Below, one piece after another: positions 32,036 through 43,210 of a DNA stretch of 64,000 bases. Position 1 is the first letter of the stretch. Each line of letters begins with the position of its first letter. The DNA is from Artemisia argyi (lineage: Eukaryota; Streptophyta; Magnoliopsida; Asterales; Asteraceae): positions 73,235,757 to 73,299,756 of the forward strand of contig CM060686.1 in NCBI GenBank assembly GCA_030686995.1, given 5' to 3'. A program made the position numbers and the translations under genes. The notes under the pieces are model-generated. The model made no database searches and had not been told where the DNA came from. It worked only from the letters and a program-made list of their open reading frames with translations.

Positions 32036-33941
32036 TTTTATTTGCCTCAAACAGTCAACTAAGTTTACCAGGTGATGGTCAACCAAGTCAAACGTCTAAG
32101 GCAAATGCTTCCGTGAAATACAGTGTTTTCCCGGGTCGTAATGTCCCAACGAGGTGTGCGATGGTTTATTAAAAACGAATCTGTGATCGAGTGAATGTGA
32201 ACAGGAAAGGGTATAAAGTGTGTGTATGTGATTACACTAGGGTTTTATAACTTAAAATAACTTAGGTAAACTATTAGAACGATTATGTGAAACCTAGATA
32301 TCTAAAACGTTTAAACGTACACCAAATTAAAATCAGACGCGACTGCGTACTGAGAAAAAGGTGAGTTTTAAGAAAATTAAACTACAGGGGCTAAAAATGA
32401 AAATTATATAAACTTAAACTTAAAAGAAAATTAAATTAAAAAAGAAAATTATTTTTTAGATTATTTTATTATTTATTATTAATTATTTAATTAAAAACTA
32501 TTTAACTAATTAATTAAAACAAATTTAAATAAAACTAAAAATGATAAACACTACAAATTAAACTAAAAACTTGTAAAAATAATTTCTAAAACTTGAAATG
32601 AACTTGAAGAAAGTATAAAAAATAAAAATAAATATTTTTGTCTTTTTATGGATTTTCTATTAATTAAAAACTAATTATCTTATTTAAACTATTTAAACTA
32701 TTTTAAATTACAAATAATACTAAATCAATTTAGAAAATTATGAAAAAATTTATAAAACTATTTTATAACATTTATAAGCTAGGAAAAATATAAAAACTAG
32801 GTGTTACCTTATAAAAATTAATTATGCTATTTATAACTTAATTATTAACTAATTATTAATAAAACTATTATTAATTCTAATAAATACTAAATTATAATAT
32901 AAAAATATAATAAAATTATTAAAATTACTTTAATATAAGATGAAATTAATAAAAATATAAAAACACAACTTACTTAATAAAAATCTAAAAATAAAAATTA
33001 AAATTAAATTGTATTAAATAGAAACTAGCACTTATTTTTATATTTGTTTTTCTGGATTTTTCTTTTACAAAACTAAATTATACTTAAAAATAACTAACTT
33101 TTGTAAAAACAATAATTTTATAAGCTATTAATAAGCTGTGTGTAAGCTTATTAGTGTGACAATTGACCAAACAAGCAAATAAGCTCAACTGAGCTTATGT
33201 GGGACCCACTATGGATGAAACTATTTCTAATAAGTTGTGTGAACTAGTGTAAGCAAGATTCAACTGAATAAGCTCACAAAATAAGCAGTAAAGCTCAAAT
33301 AAGCACTTCCAAATTCCAAATGTCACTCAGAATTGGGACAGACTTTGAGGCTTATTCCAGGTGGGGTCCAGTGGTCTAATGGTCAAACACTTGGTCAATT
33401 ATCACTCCCTGGTAGGAGGGGGGTTGTAAGAACCTAAGTATGATAAGTGGGGCCCACTGAGGTGATCACAAATCACCACCAAAGTGGTGGTGTGGAACTG
33501 TGGTGACTGCAGCAGGGCAATACCATGCCCTGCAGGTATGTTTGGAGATCTGTGGGGCCCACCCTAAAAATCACAAAAATATAACAAGGTGGGGACCATT
33601 TATGTCAATTTCCAAAGTACAGGGACTAAACTTGTAATTTTGTGAAACTTTGCACCAAAGGACTAAATATGTAACTTTATGATTAAAAAGGAACTTTGGT
33701 GACATTTTCATGTTTATAGAATAACCAGGGACTAGTTTTGCCAATTTATGAAACTTGAGGGACTGAAACTGCCAATTATGCAAACTTTGTACGTTTTTCA
33801 TCTGTTTTTGCATATTTTGCATTTGAAACATATAAAACACACCTCTAAGATATTTTAAGTATTTTGATACATATTTGAGTGTTTTTGTATGTTTTGGCAG
33901 TTCAGATTAGTATAAAATGATGAGTATTTAGACACTCATCA
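32036..33941 (-). repeat. 3' LTR of the gypsy element (shortened)
   Basis: Matches 45842-49591 at both ends but lacks an internal 1.8 kb found there. The break lies near 33592, within GGTGGGGACCATT. It is very AT-rich in 32400-33120 and has no ORF. Confidence 0.85.
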
Positions 33942-33958
33942 ATCCCTCACACTAAAAC
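33942..33958 (-). promoter_or_regulatory. polypurine-like tract of the gypsy element
   Basis: The minus strand reads TTTTAGTGTGAGGGAT directly before the 3' LTR (TGATGAG). Confidence 0.55.
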
Positions 33959-34010
33959 ATTGCTAGTCCCTAGCAATCTTTTGAGAAAAACTTAATTGAT
34001 TTGAAAAACT

Positions 34011-34400
34011 CTTTACCAAAAGCCATCACTTCTGGAGTAGCCAGGTGTAAGAACTGTGGCACACCTGATAACCGTGTGATTTTGAGCAAATCACCAGCTG
34101 TCAACGGATTTGATTAGTCTTTACCAAAAGTCGTTTGCTTCTGGACTAGCCAACTCTTGATGGAATAGTCAACATCTTGGTGAGCTGATTACCAATTATG
34201 GTTTTTCCACGGCCTTTACCACAAGCCGTAATCTTGCGGGCTAGCCAACTCATTCGCTTTATGGGATATGGGGAGTTGAGGAACCATACAATTTTGGGCA
34301 AATTGCAAGCCATAAACGGGTTTGAGTTATCTTTACCAAGAACCGTTTGCTCCTGGATTAGCCAATCCTTATGTGGGTTAGACATGGCGGACTGATAACC
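34011..34400. repeat. four degenerate repeats near the gypsy 3' LTR
   Basis: Units beginning CTTTACCA start near 34011, 34119, 34213 and 34331. Each continues AA/CA-AGCCGT, a CTTCTGG/CTTGCGG segment, TAGCCAACTC and then a GATAACC- or TTTGGGCAAAT-like part. No ORF is credible here. The spacer 34400-34800 holds only AT-rich sequence. Confidence 0.65.
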
Positions 34401-34802
34401 ATTTATTGTGTTCTAAGTGAGAAAAAATTTTAAAATTTTGGCTAAAATGGGGGTTCTTGATGGAACATGTGTTTAAATTCGTTAGAATAACGACTCTCCC
34501 CCCACACTTAGAACTGAATATTGTCCTCAATATTCAAAGTACCGGGTGTTAAACCAACACTTAGAACGTAAGAAAGAAAATATTACTAGCCATTATTTTA
34601 TGTGTATATACATACATATATTTTTTTAGATAAAACTTCTTAAATAGAAGCTATCACTATATTTACATTTTCATTTTTTTTTTAGAGATATTTATATATA
34701 TACATCATGTGGGTTAGTATCTCCCCCACACTTAGGGTGAAAACCCTAAGTACATGCTACTGTTTTTATTTACCGAGTCACTAGCTTGACTCGACCCCGA
34801 AT

Positions 34803-36426
34803 TCATTTGTCCATGGGGAAGCATGATGTGGAAGAGACAATCTGCATCGGACTTTCATTCAAGATGTTTGGATAAACATTTGAAGCACGTGAAAGTTCCA
34901 CACCGATGAGATAAGTACCCGGCTTAAAATTTATAAATGAGAATGCCGGGGTCAAAGATAATGTCTTCACTCCCGAAAGAGTGAAGAACAGGATAGGGAA
35001 CAGAATATATGAAGAAAAGAAAATGAAAATCATGATTAACTCCTCATCTTCAATAGGAGAATTCATTGTTTCATGAATCTCCTCTTTTAAGCTCATTTGA
35101 TCAAGACATATTATGGGTATGTCTAGATCAAAATAGAAAGTATCATACTCCGGTGGAGATATGATATGAGTGAGTTCAAAGGAGAACTCCTCGTAAAGAG
35201 AATCATTCACAAGATGTAAATCCGTGAACTCATGTTCCGTTGTGGACTCATCACAATCCTCATTCTGAATATCAAAGAGTGGATTATCAGAAATTAAAGT
35301 GAATTCGGATTCGAATTCATATAGAGGATTGGTGAGAGTAGTCTTGACTGCTTCGGGAACAAAGTGATTATCATTCTCTTCTTCTAAGCTAACTAGCTTA
35401 GAAGGTAATCCTTTCACATAACTGATGTCTCCAGAAGATAAAGAATTTTCATCAGCATGTGAAGTACTAAGCTCGATGTTGGGATTAGAGTTTAAAAGAT
35501 TTTCAGTTTCTCCCATATCGGCTCCAAAATCAAAGAGATCATCATTACTTCCAGATAGAAGTGGAATGATGTGAGTGAGTTCCTCTGTGAAATCCTCAAG
35601 AAGAGGATCAACATCAGAATGAGGCAGTGATGCCTCAACATACTCAATGTCTCCATAAGATATACAATCATTACTGGAATTAGAGACATTCTCAATTTGA
35701 TCATTTGGATTATCAGGGGGTAGGAATATCACACATATGATCAAGAATTCCCTGTGACTCTCTTGGGATTGGGACAAGGTTCTCAACACTAGACTTTATG
35801 AATTCGTCAGAATCCTTTGTAGGAATTGTGTCAAAATGCTCGTCCCCCATGCTCAGAGAGTGAGTGGGAACCTCGGGTGTGATAACATCATACAGAGGGA
35901 ACTGAGAAGGACTAGCAGTTATGGATTCTACAAGTTCCATTTTTTCTACTGCTAGTGTTTCAGTTATATTCTTTTCTCCCTGTATATCCATGGAAGAAGT
36001 CTCAACTGATGAACTTGATGAGGTATCATCACTTTCATCATCTTCATCGAGAAGAGCAGCATTTTGAAATTTGGTACGTGTTATAGCTGCGTGTTCTAAG
36101 ACTAATAATTCTTCCATGCTTCTTTCGTCTCTAGCAGCACGTTCTTCATCAAGTAATTCCGCGATAGATTTATCACGAGAATATGGAATGAATGGAGATT
36201 GTGGGGGTGTGGATGTGTCAAAACCGGATGTATCAGAACTAGAACAATGTTCAGGTTTATAATACGGTTGACATTTGAAATCATCATGAGGACCCCCACA
36301 ATATACACAAGAAGAACTTGGTGCATTGTGAAACGACATATTAGCCAACTCCTCCTTAAGGTCTTTAAGTTTCTCAAGAACCTCTTGACAAAGGTCTTGT
36401 TGGGTTTTATGAGGAGTTGCTTGGAT
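34803..36426 (-). pseudogene. gypsy gag-like protein, C-terminal part
   Basis: This continues the protein started at 45546 after removal of the nested copia. Residues near 36310-36330 form a third knuckle (CVYCGGPHDDFKC). An Arg/Glu-rich helix and a long acidic region follow, including DEFIKSSVENLVPIPRES. The frame stops at 35713 in a CCCC-TGA context and continues in another frame as an acidic region down to 34803, ending with a hydrophobic segment (IMIFIFFSSYILFPILFF) and a short tail. One inserted base near 35725 explains the break. The acidic block resembles, from memory, a protein hugely repeated in Anthemideae genomes and labelled 'reverse transcriptase domain-containing', but no such domain is present here. 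Confidence 0.7.
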
Positions 36427-37030
36427 TGTGGAAAACTAGAAGGGGAGGGTTGAATAGTTTTACGTCTTTTTCGTTTTGCTTATTTTATAAAAGATAGTTT
36501 CTAAGATGAAACCTTCAAATCACTTTAATACATAAATATATATACTAGTTAATTTATGATTTTGTATAAATATTACTTATGTATAATGTACAATATCAAA
36601 ACACTTAACTACAAAAGTACAAATACAAGATTTATTAAAGGTTTTATATATACAATGCTTATGTATAATGTTAGGAAAGAATATACAATTTCGTATATTT
36701 TATGTAAGCATATATATGTGTAGTAGTAGTGTATAGATATAATTTTATGTACTAGGTTGTTTTTTGTAAGATTAGTTTTATGAATGGATTTTAGTTTGAT
36801 CTTTATGTGAAATCAACATATGCACAATACTATCAATTATGACTATGTATGAAATGCAAGTAAGTAATAAATCAAAGAGTGAGGGATGGAAAGATCAAAC
36901 CGAGACACAAAGGATTTATAGTGGTTCGGCTACAAGGACACCTTCCTTGCCCTACTCCACTCCCCGAGTCACCTACTCGAGAGTTTTCTTCACTAGATCA
37001 AAGACCTCCTTTATGGCGGAGAAAACCGTA

Positions 37031-37420
37031 CACACCAATATACACACCAATTTACACACCAATCTTCACACCAATCTACACACCAATCTACACACCAAAC
37101 TACACACCAATCTTCACACCAATCTACTATTTTCTTCACACCAATCTTCTACACACCAATCTTCTATACACCGATCTTCTATTCTCTTCACACCTTCAAA
37201 GTACTAATGTCTTGACACCTTCAAGTCATTAATATCTTTGCAACTTCAATGCACTAGTGTCTTGACACCTTCAAGCCACTAATGTCTTCACACCTTCAAT
37301 GCACTAATGTCTTGACACCTTCAAGCCACTAATGTCTTCACACCTTCAATGCACTAATGTCTTGACACCTTCAAGCCACTAATGTCTTCACAACTTCAAT
37401 CTACAAATGTCTTCTAGTCT
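37031..37420. repeat. tandem repeats inside the copia B LTR
   Basis: About a dozen CACACCAATCT/TT units are followed by alternating blocks containing CACTAATGTCTT and ACACCTTCAA. The second LTR holds the same array at 43817-44210. The open frames through this array are only repeat artefacts. Confidence 0.85.
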
Positions 37421-37830
37421 ACTCCACTAGAGATCCTTAATTTCTTCACTACAAGCTCCTATTGCTACAATCTCCTATCACCACTACTATCTAACCCTTC
37501 TTCTTCACTTCAAGTCACACTTCACACTTACAACAATTCTAGATTCTTCAACTAAATCTAGTTAACTAATACATACACCTTATTCACCAAAGTATGAAAG
37601 ATGTACAAGGAAATGTAAACAAACAACTTAGATAGCAAGATGATACTAAGTTGTAATACTTCTAATAGAAGTATTCTTCTCTTTACACTTGAAAGAATGA
37701 GGCTTTGGATCACTTGGAAACAAAGGCTTAAGAAATGAAATGATCAAAGGATTTTTTAGGATTGAAATAGAGATCTAGAACAGAAAGTTTCTGTGCAAAA
37801 AGGTGGGGAAAAAATCCAGGTTTAAGGTGG

Positions 37831-37940
37831 TATTTATAGGCAACAAGTTCTGACAGAGGAGCGTGGCCGGCCCCCTTAAAGCATGGCCGGCCCCCTTAAA
37901 ATTAAGGGGGCCGCCCCTTATAATTAAGGGGGCCGCCCAA
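37831..37940 (-). promoter_or_regulatory. LTR palindrome block and TATA box, copia B
   Basis: Two copies of GGCCGGCCCCCTTAAA are followed by two inverted copies (AATTAAGGGGGCCGCCC). On the minus strand a CCTATAAATA box lies about 25 bases downstream. The copy in the 5' LTR (44617-44724) is the one that should drive transcription. The same architecture is found internally at 39711-39932. Confidence 0.7.
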
Positions 37941-38329
37941 CTGTAACGGCCAGAAAACTTGTCTTTTAGTGGGGAAAGTTTATTTGGTGAAAAACTAACT
38001 GATTTTGGTTAAATATTTGAAATCATATATTTAGTATGATTAAAACATTTTTCCTTATTACCAAAAGTGTTTTTCAAAAATATATAATAAGATTATATAA
38101 TTAAATAAACTTTGTATTAGTTAATTAAATACCCCTTTGATCATACATAGCACTAAACACTTTGTTTATTCATACCTTAAGTGATTTGTTGGTGAAAGTG
38201 ATTATTTATTACTAAATACGTGTTTACGTCATGATCTTTGGATTTGATTAGTTTAAGTTTTGTGATTATCAAAACATAGAGATATCGGAAGATATGAATA
38301 ATGTTTTTAGTCAATTATTTATATCAACA

Positions 38330-38520
38330 ATCTCCCCCTTTTTGATGATTACAAAACCTAAACTTATTAAATCCAAAAATTAATATTTAGACAAGTATTT
38401 AGTAAGTTTACATTCACTTCTCCCCCTTTTTGTAGAATCAAAAAGGTTAGGCCGAATAAGCTTCGTGAGAGAAGTTTAAACGGGTAGAAAACTCCCCCTT
38501 GATGTATGCTCCCCCTCGTT
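38330..38520 (-). promoter_or_regulatory. polypurine tract cluster of copia B
   Basis: On the minus strand the tracts run GAGGGGGAGC (about 38510), AAGGGGGAGT (about 38492), AAAAAGGGGGAGA (about 38421) and AAAAAGGGGGAGAT (38330-38344), the last touching the 3' LTR. Same order as in the element at the start of the window. The stretch 38521-38850 to the accessory ORF is non-coding. Confidence 0.7.
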
Positions 38521-38850
38521 TGAGGGCACCAAGGTTTCGAGAAAGTAATACTTGCAAGAAAAATATTAGAAGCACAAGCATGGCACAAGCAAATACATAT
38601 AGCATAATATTAGCAAGTAATAATCATGGCACAAGGTAATAAGAAACATATATTAAACCATTTAATAATAGAGAAATGATTATGTCAACCCATAATCATT
38701 GTTACAAAGGCAATACAAATAGAATTCTAAATAACATAGAACATCCTATAGTGCCAACAAGGAGTGTCATCAAACTTTCTTGAATCCCAAAATGGTTGAG
38801 GAGTTTTATTTGAAAATGAGAAAACATAAGCATATCAAATGCTTGGTGGT

Positions 38851-39675
38851 TTAGTGGAGGTAAACTCTTGGTTCCATGAGTGTTGGTAAGTTTGTAGAGC
38901 TTGGAGGTGGTGGATTTGAGGTGGAGTTTGTTGGTTGAGGGTTGTGATGTTGTTCAAGTGATGGGGTTTGTTGAGATCTAGTAAGAAGATACTCAATCCA
39001 AGTGAAGTGCTCATTCAAAGCAATGGTTTGTTGTTGAAGGAAGATGCAACAAGGGCAATTGTTAACATGCTTCTCAAGTTGGTTTTTGTTATGTGGTGAT
39101 GATGGTGAGCTTGATTGTGGTGGATCCAAATTGCGTTGAGCAAGATGTAAAGCTAAAAGAGCACTAAGCTCATGTGCCTCTTTTAGCTCCTCAACGAACT
39201 TCAAGTGTTCGGAGGAAGGTGATGGTGGTGGAGCATGATAGTTGTCTTGGGTGAAGGTTTGCACATGCAACATTGGAGTAGCATGTGAGGTTGTAGGAAG
39301 TGGTGGTGGTACTCTAGGTGGTGGAGATATGTTTGAACTTGGGTAATCATGAAAACATGATATGGGTGGAAGAGTTTCTTCATGAGTGGATGATGTCTTT
39401 GTTGAATGAGCAATATGTGAAGTGTTGATTGAGATATTTGGATTGTTGTTTTGGGATTGAGCATGCTCATCAAAAGAGGAAGCATTAATGAGGGTATTAG
39501 TGGAAGATAGGTTGTGGGATGACTCATTTGAGTGGGTTTGAGGTTGAGTTGTTGGTTGACTTGAAACAACATCACAAGAGTTATGACAAGAATCAAGTTT
39601 CCTCCTCCAAACGGGTTTGACGGAGATCCTTGCGGTTCTTGAAATCTTTGGTTTTTGGTTGTTGGGAGATGACAT
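38851..39675 (-). CDS. proline-rich accessory protein of copia B
   Basis: The product has 274 residues from the ATG at 39675 (MSSPNNQKPK). An in-frame upstream ATG at 39816 exists but would lie upstream of the TATA box. Near the N terminus it has ISRTARISVKPVWRRK, the motif shared with the ORF at 1039. A long Ser/Pro/His/Asn-rich linker follows, then a helix (HLKFVEELKEAHELSALLALHLAQ), a CPCC motif and another helix (FTWIEYLL), ending in a Pro/Ser-rich tail. No membrane segment or known domain is seen. It stays open although the element has lost all of pol, which suggests that it matters for the element or was inserted very recently. Confidence 0.75.
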   Translation of the reverse strand: MSSPNNQKPKISRTARISVKPVWRRKLDSCHNSCDVVSSQPTTQPQTHSNESSHNLSSTNTLINASSFDEHAQSQNNNPNISINTSHIAHSTKTSSTHEETLPPISCFHDYPSSNISPPPRVPPPLPTTSHATPMLHVQTFTQDNYHAPPPSPSSEHLKFVEELKEAHELSALLALHLAQRNLDPPQSSSPSSPHNKNQLEKHVNNCPCCIFLQQQTIALNEHFTWIEYLLTRSQQTPSLEQHHNPQPTNSTSNPPPPSSTNLPTLMEPRVYLH

Positions 39676-39710
39676 GTTTGAGTGTGATGGCATTAATGAT
39701 GGGAAGAGGG

Positions 39711-39720
39711 TATTTATAGT
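39711..39720 (-). promoter_or_regulatory. internal TATA box before the copia B accessory ORF
   Basis: ACTATAAATA on the minus strand lies 36 bases before the ATG at 39675 and downstream of the internal palindrome block. The core (TATAAATA) is identical to the LTR TATA box. Confidence 0.6.
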
Positions 39721-39852
39721 GTATGAGAGATGTGGTTTAGGAAGGTAAACTTTGAGGGATAACATGGGACAAAATATGTTTGTGAATTTTGGGAAGTATA
39801 GGCTGAAATGGGTCAAAAAGTGATAAAGAAAACAGTATCCCCGACCATCAGA

Positions 39853-39932
39853 TGGCCGGTCCCCTTAAATGGAGGCCGGTCCCCTTAAATTTAAGGGGGC
39901 CTCCCTTATGATTTAAGGGGGCCGCCCATCTG
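39853..39932 (-). promoter_or_regulatory. internal copy of the LTR palindrome block
   Basis: Two GGCCGGTCCCCTTAAAT units face two TTTAAGGGGGCC units. This is the same 2+2 design as the LTR block at 37864-37940, with a few substitutions. Short outer arms (CAGATGG / CCATCTG) extend the hairpin. The similarity to the LTR is limited to this block and the TATA region. Confidence 0.75.
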
Positions 39933-40949
39933 GTGATTCCCAGAATGCCAGAAATGGGTTTTTGGCAGAAAATTTTCAAAAAGGTTGTGTTTTTGGATTT
40001 GGATTCAAGTAAGTCCAACTCTTGAGGCAATATAGAGCATACTATTCATGAATGTAGGGAAATAATAAAAGTGAACAACAAATTCCTCATAATCATGTTA
40101 TTTTCTAATATTTCAATTAAGTATGGTAACTAAGGAAGCAATAAAGCAAACTAGTTAAGCATGCAACTATATAAAGATAATGGTAAGTAGGCTTAGTGCA
40201 AACAAATTGAAGATTGCTTATGATAAACACGTGGGAAGATATGATTATATGAACTTCAAGACTTGTTACAAACAAGATCCATATGGGCAAACCATGATTC
40301 TCATGAAATGATTTGATTAAATTGTAGATGTCAATTTCACATAAGTGTATGACATATATGAGAAGATAATAACAATGTTTTAAACAAAATGTTTTTAGTT
40401 TTATTCAACAATGTTTGAAAGTAAGTTTTCACTTAATCCCATAAATCTGAGAATGAAAGAGTCTAATGAGAAGCAAAGTTCATATAAATAAATTAGCGTT
40501 AGGTATATATAGGAAGTGCAATTTAATCAAGTTGGAGAATGAGTATGAGACTATTACTAGTGGTGCTCAATTCAGGCTAAACACGACCGTTTTTACGGGT
40601 TACACACACCCAACTTCTCACATAGAAGCAATTCAACCGTTAGGTTAAATTGAATTTCTAGTCAATAGATTCTCCAGTAGTCATTCTCCTTTTTAGAATA
40701 AATCGAGTTCCTAAATTTACCTATCGAAGATTACCAAATATGAAGTTTACTTGATTCACTAATACTTAGCTTAATGTTTTGAGATACATTCAAGTTAGTA
40801 TCCCAATAAAACAAAATTTGTTTTGTTTTAAAAAGAAAAATGTTTCTATCTTGATAAAGATCAAAATAATGTTATGATAGCTTATGATTAAGCATGTTGT
40901 TTGAAAAAGCATAAAATAGATATTCGAAAGGTTTTAATTCAAAGAAAGA

Positions 40950-40993
<44 letters not shown>

Positions 40994-42018
40994 GATGTTT
41001 TGATTTTGACAATCAAGAAATTTCAAGTGAAAGATACACTTCAAGAGAATCGATTAAGCCCATTGTCACATATAAAAATCTCTAATTGGCAACTAAAGAT
41101 ATGAAAGAGATATGGTAGACATTAAACATCTAAATGCAATGAGATAGGAAGGGACAAAGAAAATCATCAATGAATACAATATAGGCATATGAATGTATGC
41201 ATGTATACAAGACACATTGTAATATTGAGTTACTAGCAAGTCTTAATTATAACACATCTATTAATGCAACTAGTAAGATCATATAGCATAAATGGCAAGC
41301 ATTCTACTTTAAATCATAGAAGATTATCAATATAGATGAAAACTAAGACAAATGATAATAGACATAGCAACAAGAGAGTTAATTATCCTAATGTCATGTA
41401 TGCATATATTGGTATTCATGATCTAAAAGCATAGCAACTTATAAATTAAATCATATTAATATACTAATTGAAGCATACTTTATCTTAATGTAATGTAGGC
41501 AAGTTTTTGAAAAGAAAACTTACCTCAGGTCCAACTCTTCTTTAAGAGTGGTCATGAGAGCAATATAAAACGTCAGGAAGGTTTTCCCCAAAGCAAGTTG
41601 AAGAAGCGAAGTAATATCCTAATGCGAAAAGGATCAAGGAGACTTGATCATAGAAACACTATCGGTCGCCCCAATCATCACAAGTCGTGCAGATTAAGAA
41701 TGGTAGAACAAGAATCCTTCGTCATGAGGTAGTAACGAACACACCATAAAGACAATGGTCATCAAATGAAAGAAAGCGAATAGAGCGATCTAAAAAGTGG
41801 TAGTTCCTTTGATCGTTAATTACCTACACATGACAGAGAGCTTGGTACCCAGATTCTCATGGGTCCGATTTGATTAGTAGCGAACATCCAATGCACTTAA
41901 ATGCATATGAAGAGGATGTCGTCGAGAAGTACAAGAATTCATTATTTGTTTGTTTTAGCAAACAAACAATAACTTTCTTGACTAGAGAAATAATCAATGG
42001 ATGTAAATAATAATAGTT
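39933..42018. other. non-coding interior of copia B
   Basis: About 2.1 kb between gag and the accessory promoter, where pol would be expected. No protease, integrase or reverse transcriptase motif is found on either strand. There is a T run of about 38 bases at 40952-40989. Confidence 0.7.
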
Positions 42019-43143
42019 CTAAATTTTTCCATTAGGTTTAACAAATTTTATTTGTTTTGATGTATTTGTCAAATACTCATCTGCCGTATATCCTAATCCG
42101 GTTTTATCATAAAATGACTTTTGAATGTTAAGTAGATATTTTAAAGATTTAGAACTATTTTCGAATTTTGCTAATATTTTAGCTTTTTCCTTTTCCATTT
42201 TAATTTCATGTTTATAGTCTTGACAATTTTTACATTCAAGATCAATTTCAATATTACTTTCAAGTCTAGACATTTTGTCTTCTAAAATTATTTCTTTTTC
42301 AAAGTTATTTTCAGCGGATGTTGAAAATTCATTTTTAAAAATAATTTTTGAGTCAATGTTGCAAAAGTGTTTGAAGCTATTTTCCATTTTTGAAAATTCT
42401 AATGTAAATTGATCATAGCAAAAATGTTTGGTTTTGAATTGTACCTTATTTGTACTTGTACACTCTTCACTCGCTATACGGTGATCAACTCCATTCTTCA
42501 TGTCGCTCCATGTTTTGTTTGTAGCATTGCTTGGATCTTGGAGCATGTAATCCTTGTCATCACTCTTTGTATTAACATTTGTTAGGATGTTCACGTATTC
42601 CGTATTTACATCGTCTTTATCGTCCTTGTTGCACCATGATTTATTAACATGCTTTCTTCGGATTTGACACATGTGTTCTTCATTATTGGTACCTTCAATG
42701 ATCACATTTGAACTAGTAGTACATGTGTTTATTTCAACTAAATATTTATCTATTAAACTTTCTAGAGTAACAATTTCATGTGCAATATCAAGTTTATCAT
42801 CTTTGGTTTTACATTTCTCTTGGTGAAACTTTAAAAGGCATTTCCAAATATCATTTGCCGTTTTACAAGGAAATAATCTTTCATATTCAACATTTGGTAG
42901 AGTTTTGAAAATAAGTAATTTAGCTTTAGTATTTTTATCAATTTTTATTTGAAGATTATTATGTTGATTTTCAAAATCCATTTTGGTTAGTTTAAGATCA
43001 CCAATTGAAATAATATGCCAAAGATCAAGATCTATTGATTTCACATAATTTTCAAATTTATTTTTCCATTCAAGAAAATGATCATTTTCAAATAATGGTG
43101 GTTTTTGCGTAAATTCTCCTTCTAGATATTTTTCGAATTCCAT
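42019..43143 (-). CDS. gag of copia B
   Basis: The product has 374 residues and starts about 55 bases after the primer site. The N-terminal half is a copia gag domain of the DUF4219/UBN2 type (FLEWKNKFENYVKSIDLDLW, then a NDIWKCLLKFHQEK segment). A Lys/Glu-rich coiled region follows, ending in SSKSLKYLLNIQKSF and DKTGLGYTADEY. In Sirevirus-type polyproteins this last segment lies just before the protease and pre-integrase part, and here the frame ends soon after. No CCHC knuckle was found. The protein may still package the element's RNA. It is the sole retrotransposition domain left. Confidence 0.85.
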   Translation of the reverse strand: MEFEKYLEGEFTQKPPLFENDHFLEWKNKFENYVKSIDLDLWHIISIGDLKLTKMDFENQHNNLQIKIDKNTKAKLLIFKTLPNVEYERLFPCKTANDIWKCLLKFHQEKCKTKDDKLDIAHEIVTLESLIDKYLVEINTCTTSSNVIIEGTNNEEHMCQIRRKHVNKSWCNKDDKDDVNTEYVNILTNVNTKSDDKDYMLQDPSNATNKTWSDMKNGVDHRIASEECTSTNKVQFKTKHFCYDQFTLEFSKMENSFKHFCNIDSKIIFKNEFSTSAENNFEKEIILEDKMSRLESNIEIDLECKNCQDYKHEIKMEKEKAKILAKFENSSKSLKYLLNIQKSFYDKTGLGYTADEYLTNTSKQIKFVKPNGKI

Positions 43144-43195
43144 AGATCGTTACAAGTTTTAAAATACAGTATATTTTAAAAATCTTGTTAGACGT

Positions 43196-43208
43196 GGCTC
43201 TGGTACCA
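43196..43208 (-). promoter_or_regulatory. primer binding site of copia B
   Basis: The minus strand reads TGGTACCAGAGCC two to three bases after the 5' LTR. It matches the initiator tRNA-Met primer TGGTATCAGAGCC with one change. Confidence 0.9.
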
Positions 43209-43210
43209 AT

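Larger units (their letters stand above)
36427..38329 (-). repeat. 3' LTR of copia B
   Basis: Plus strand TGTGGAAAACTAG...TATATCAACA. It contains short ACACCAATCT tandem repeats (37031-37165), a longer CACTAATGTCTTGACACCTTCAAG tandem array (about 37186-37420), a minus-strand TATA box (37831-37840) and the palindrome block 37864-37940. Confidence 0.96.

Noticed and set aside
33360..33430. tRNA/SINE-like A box (TGGTCTAATGG) in the gypsy LTR
   Set aside because: No acceptable B box follows and the sequence is part of both LTRs.
34803..35100. Envelope-like membrane protein in the gypsy element
   Set aside because: One hydrophobic stretch near the end of a frameshifted acidic protein, with no signal peptide or envelope features.
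36839..37232. Two overlapping open frames with HTNLHTNLH-type repeats (also 43625-44018)
   Set aside because: They are translations of the ACACCAATCT tandem repeat inside the LTR; no conserved protein.
37190..37420. CRISPR-like repeat array
   Set aside because: Repeats are contiguous or interleaved LTR tandem repeats in plant DNA, without unique spacers or cas genes.
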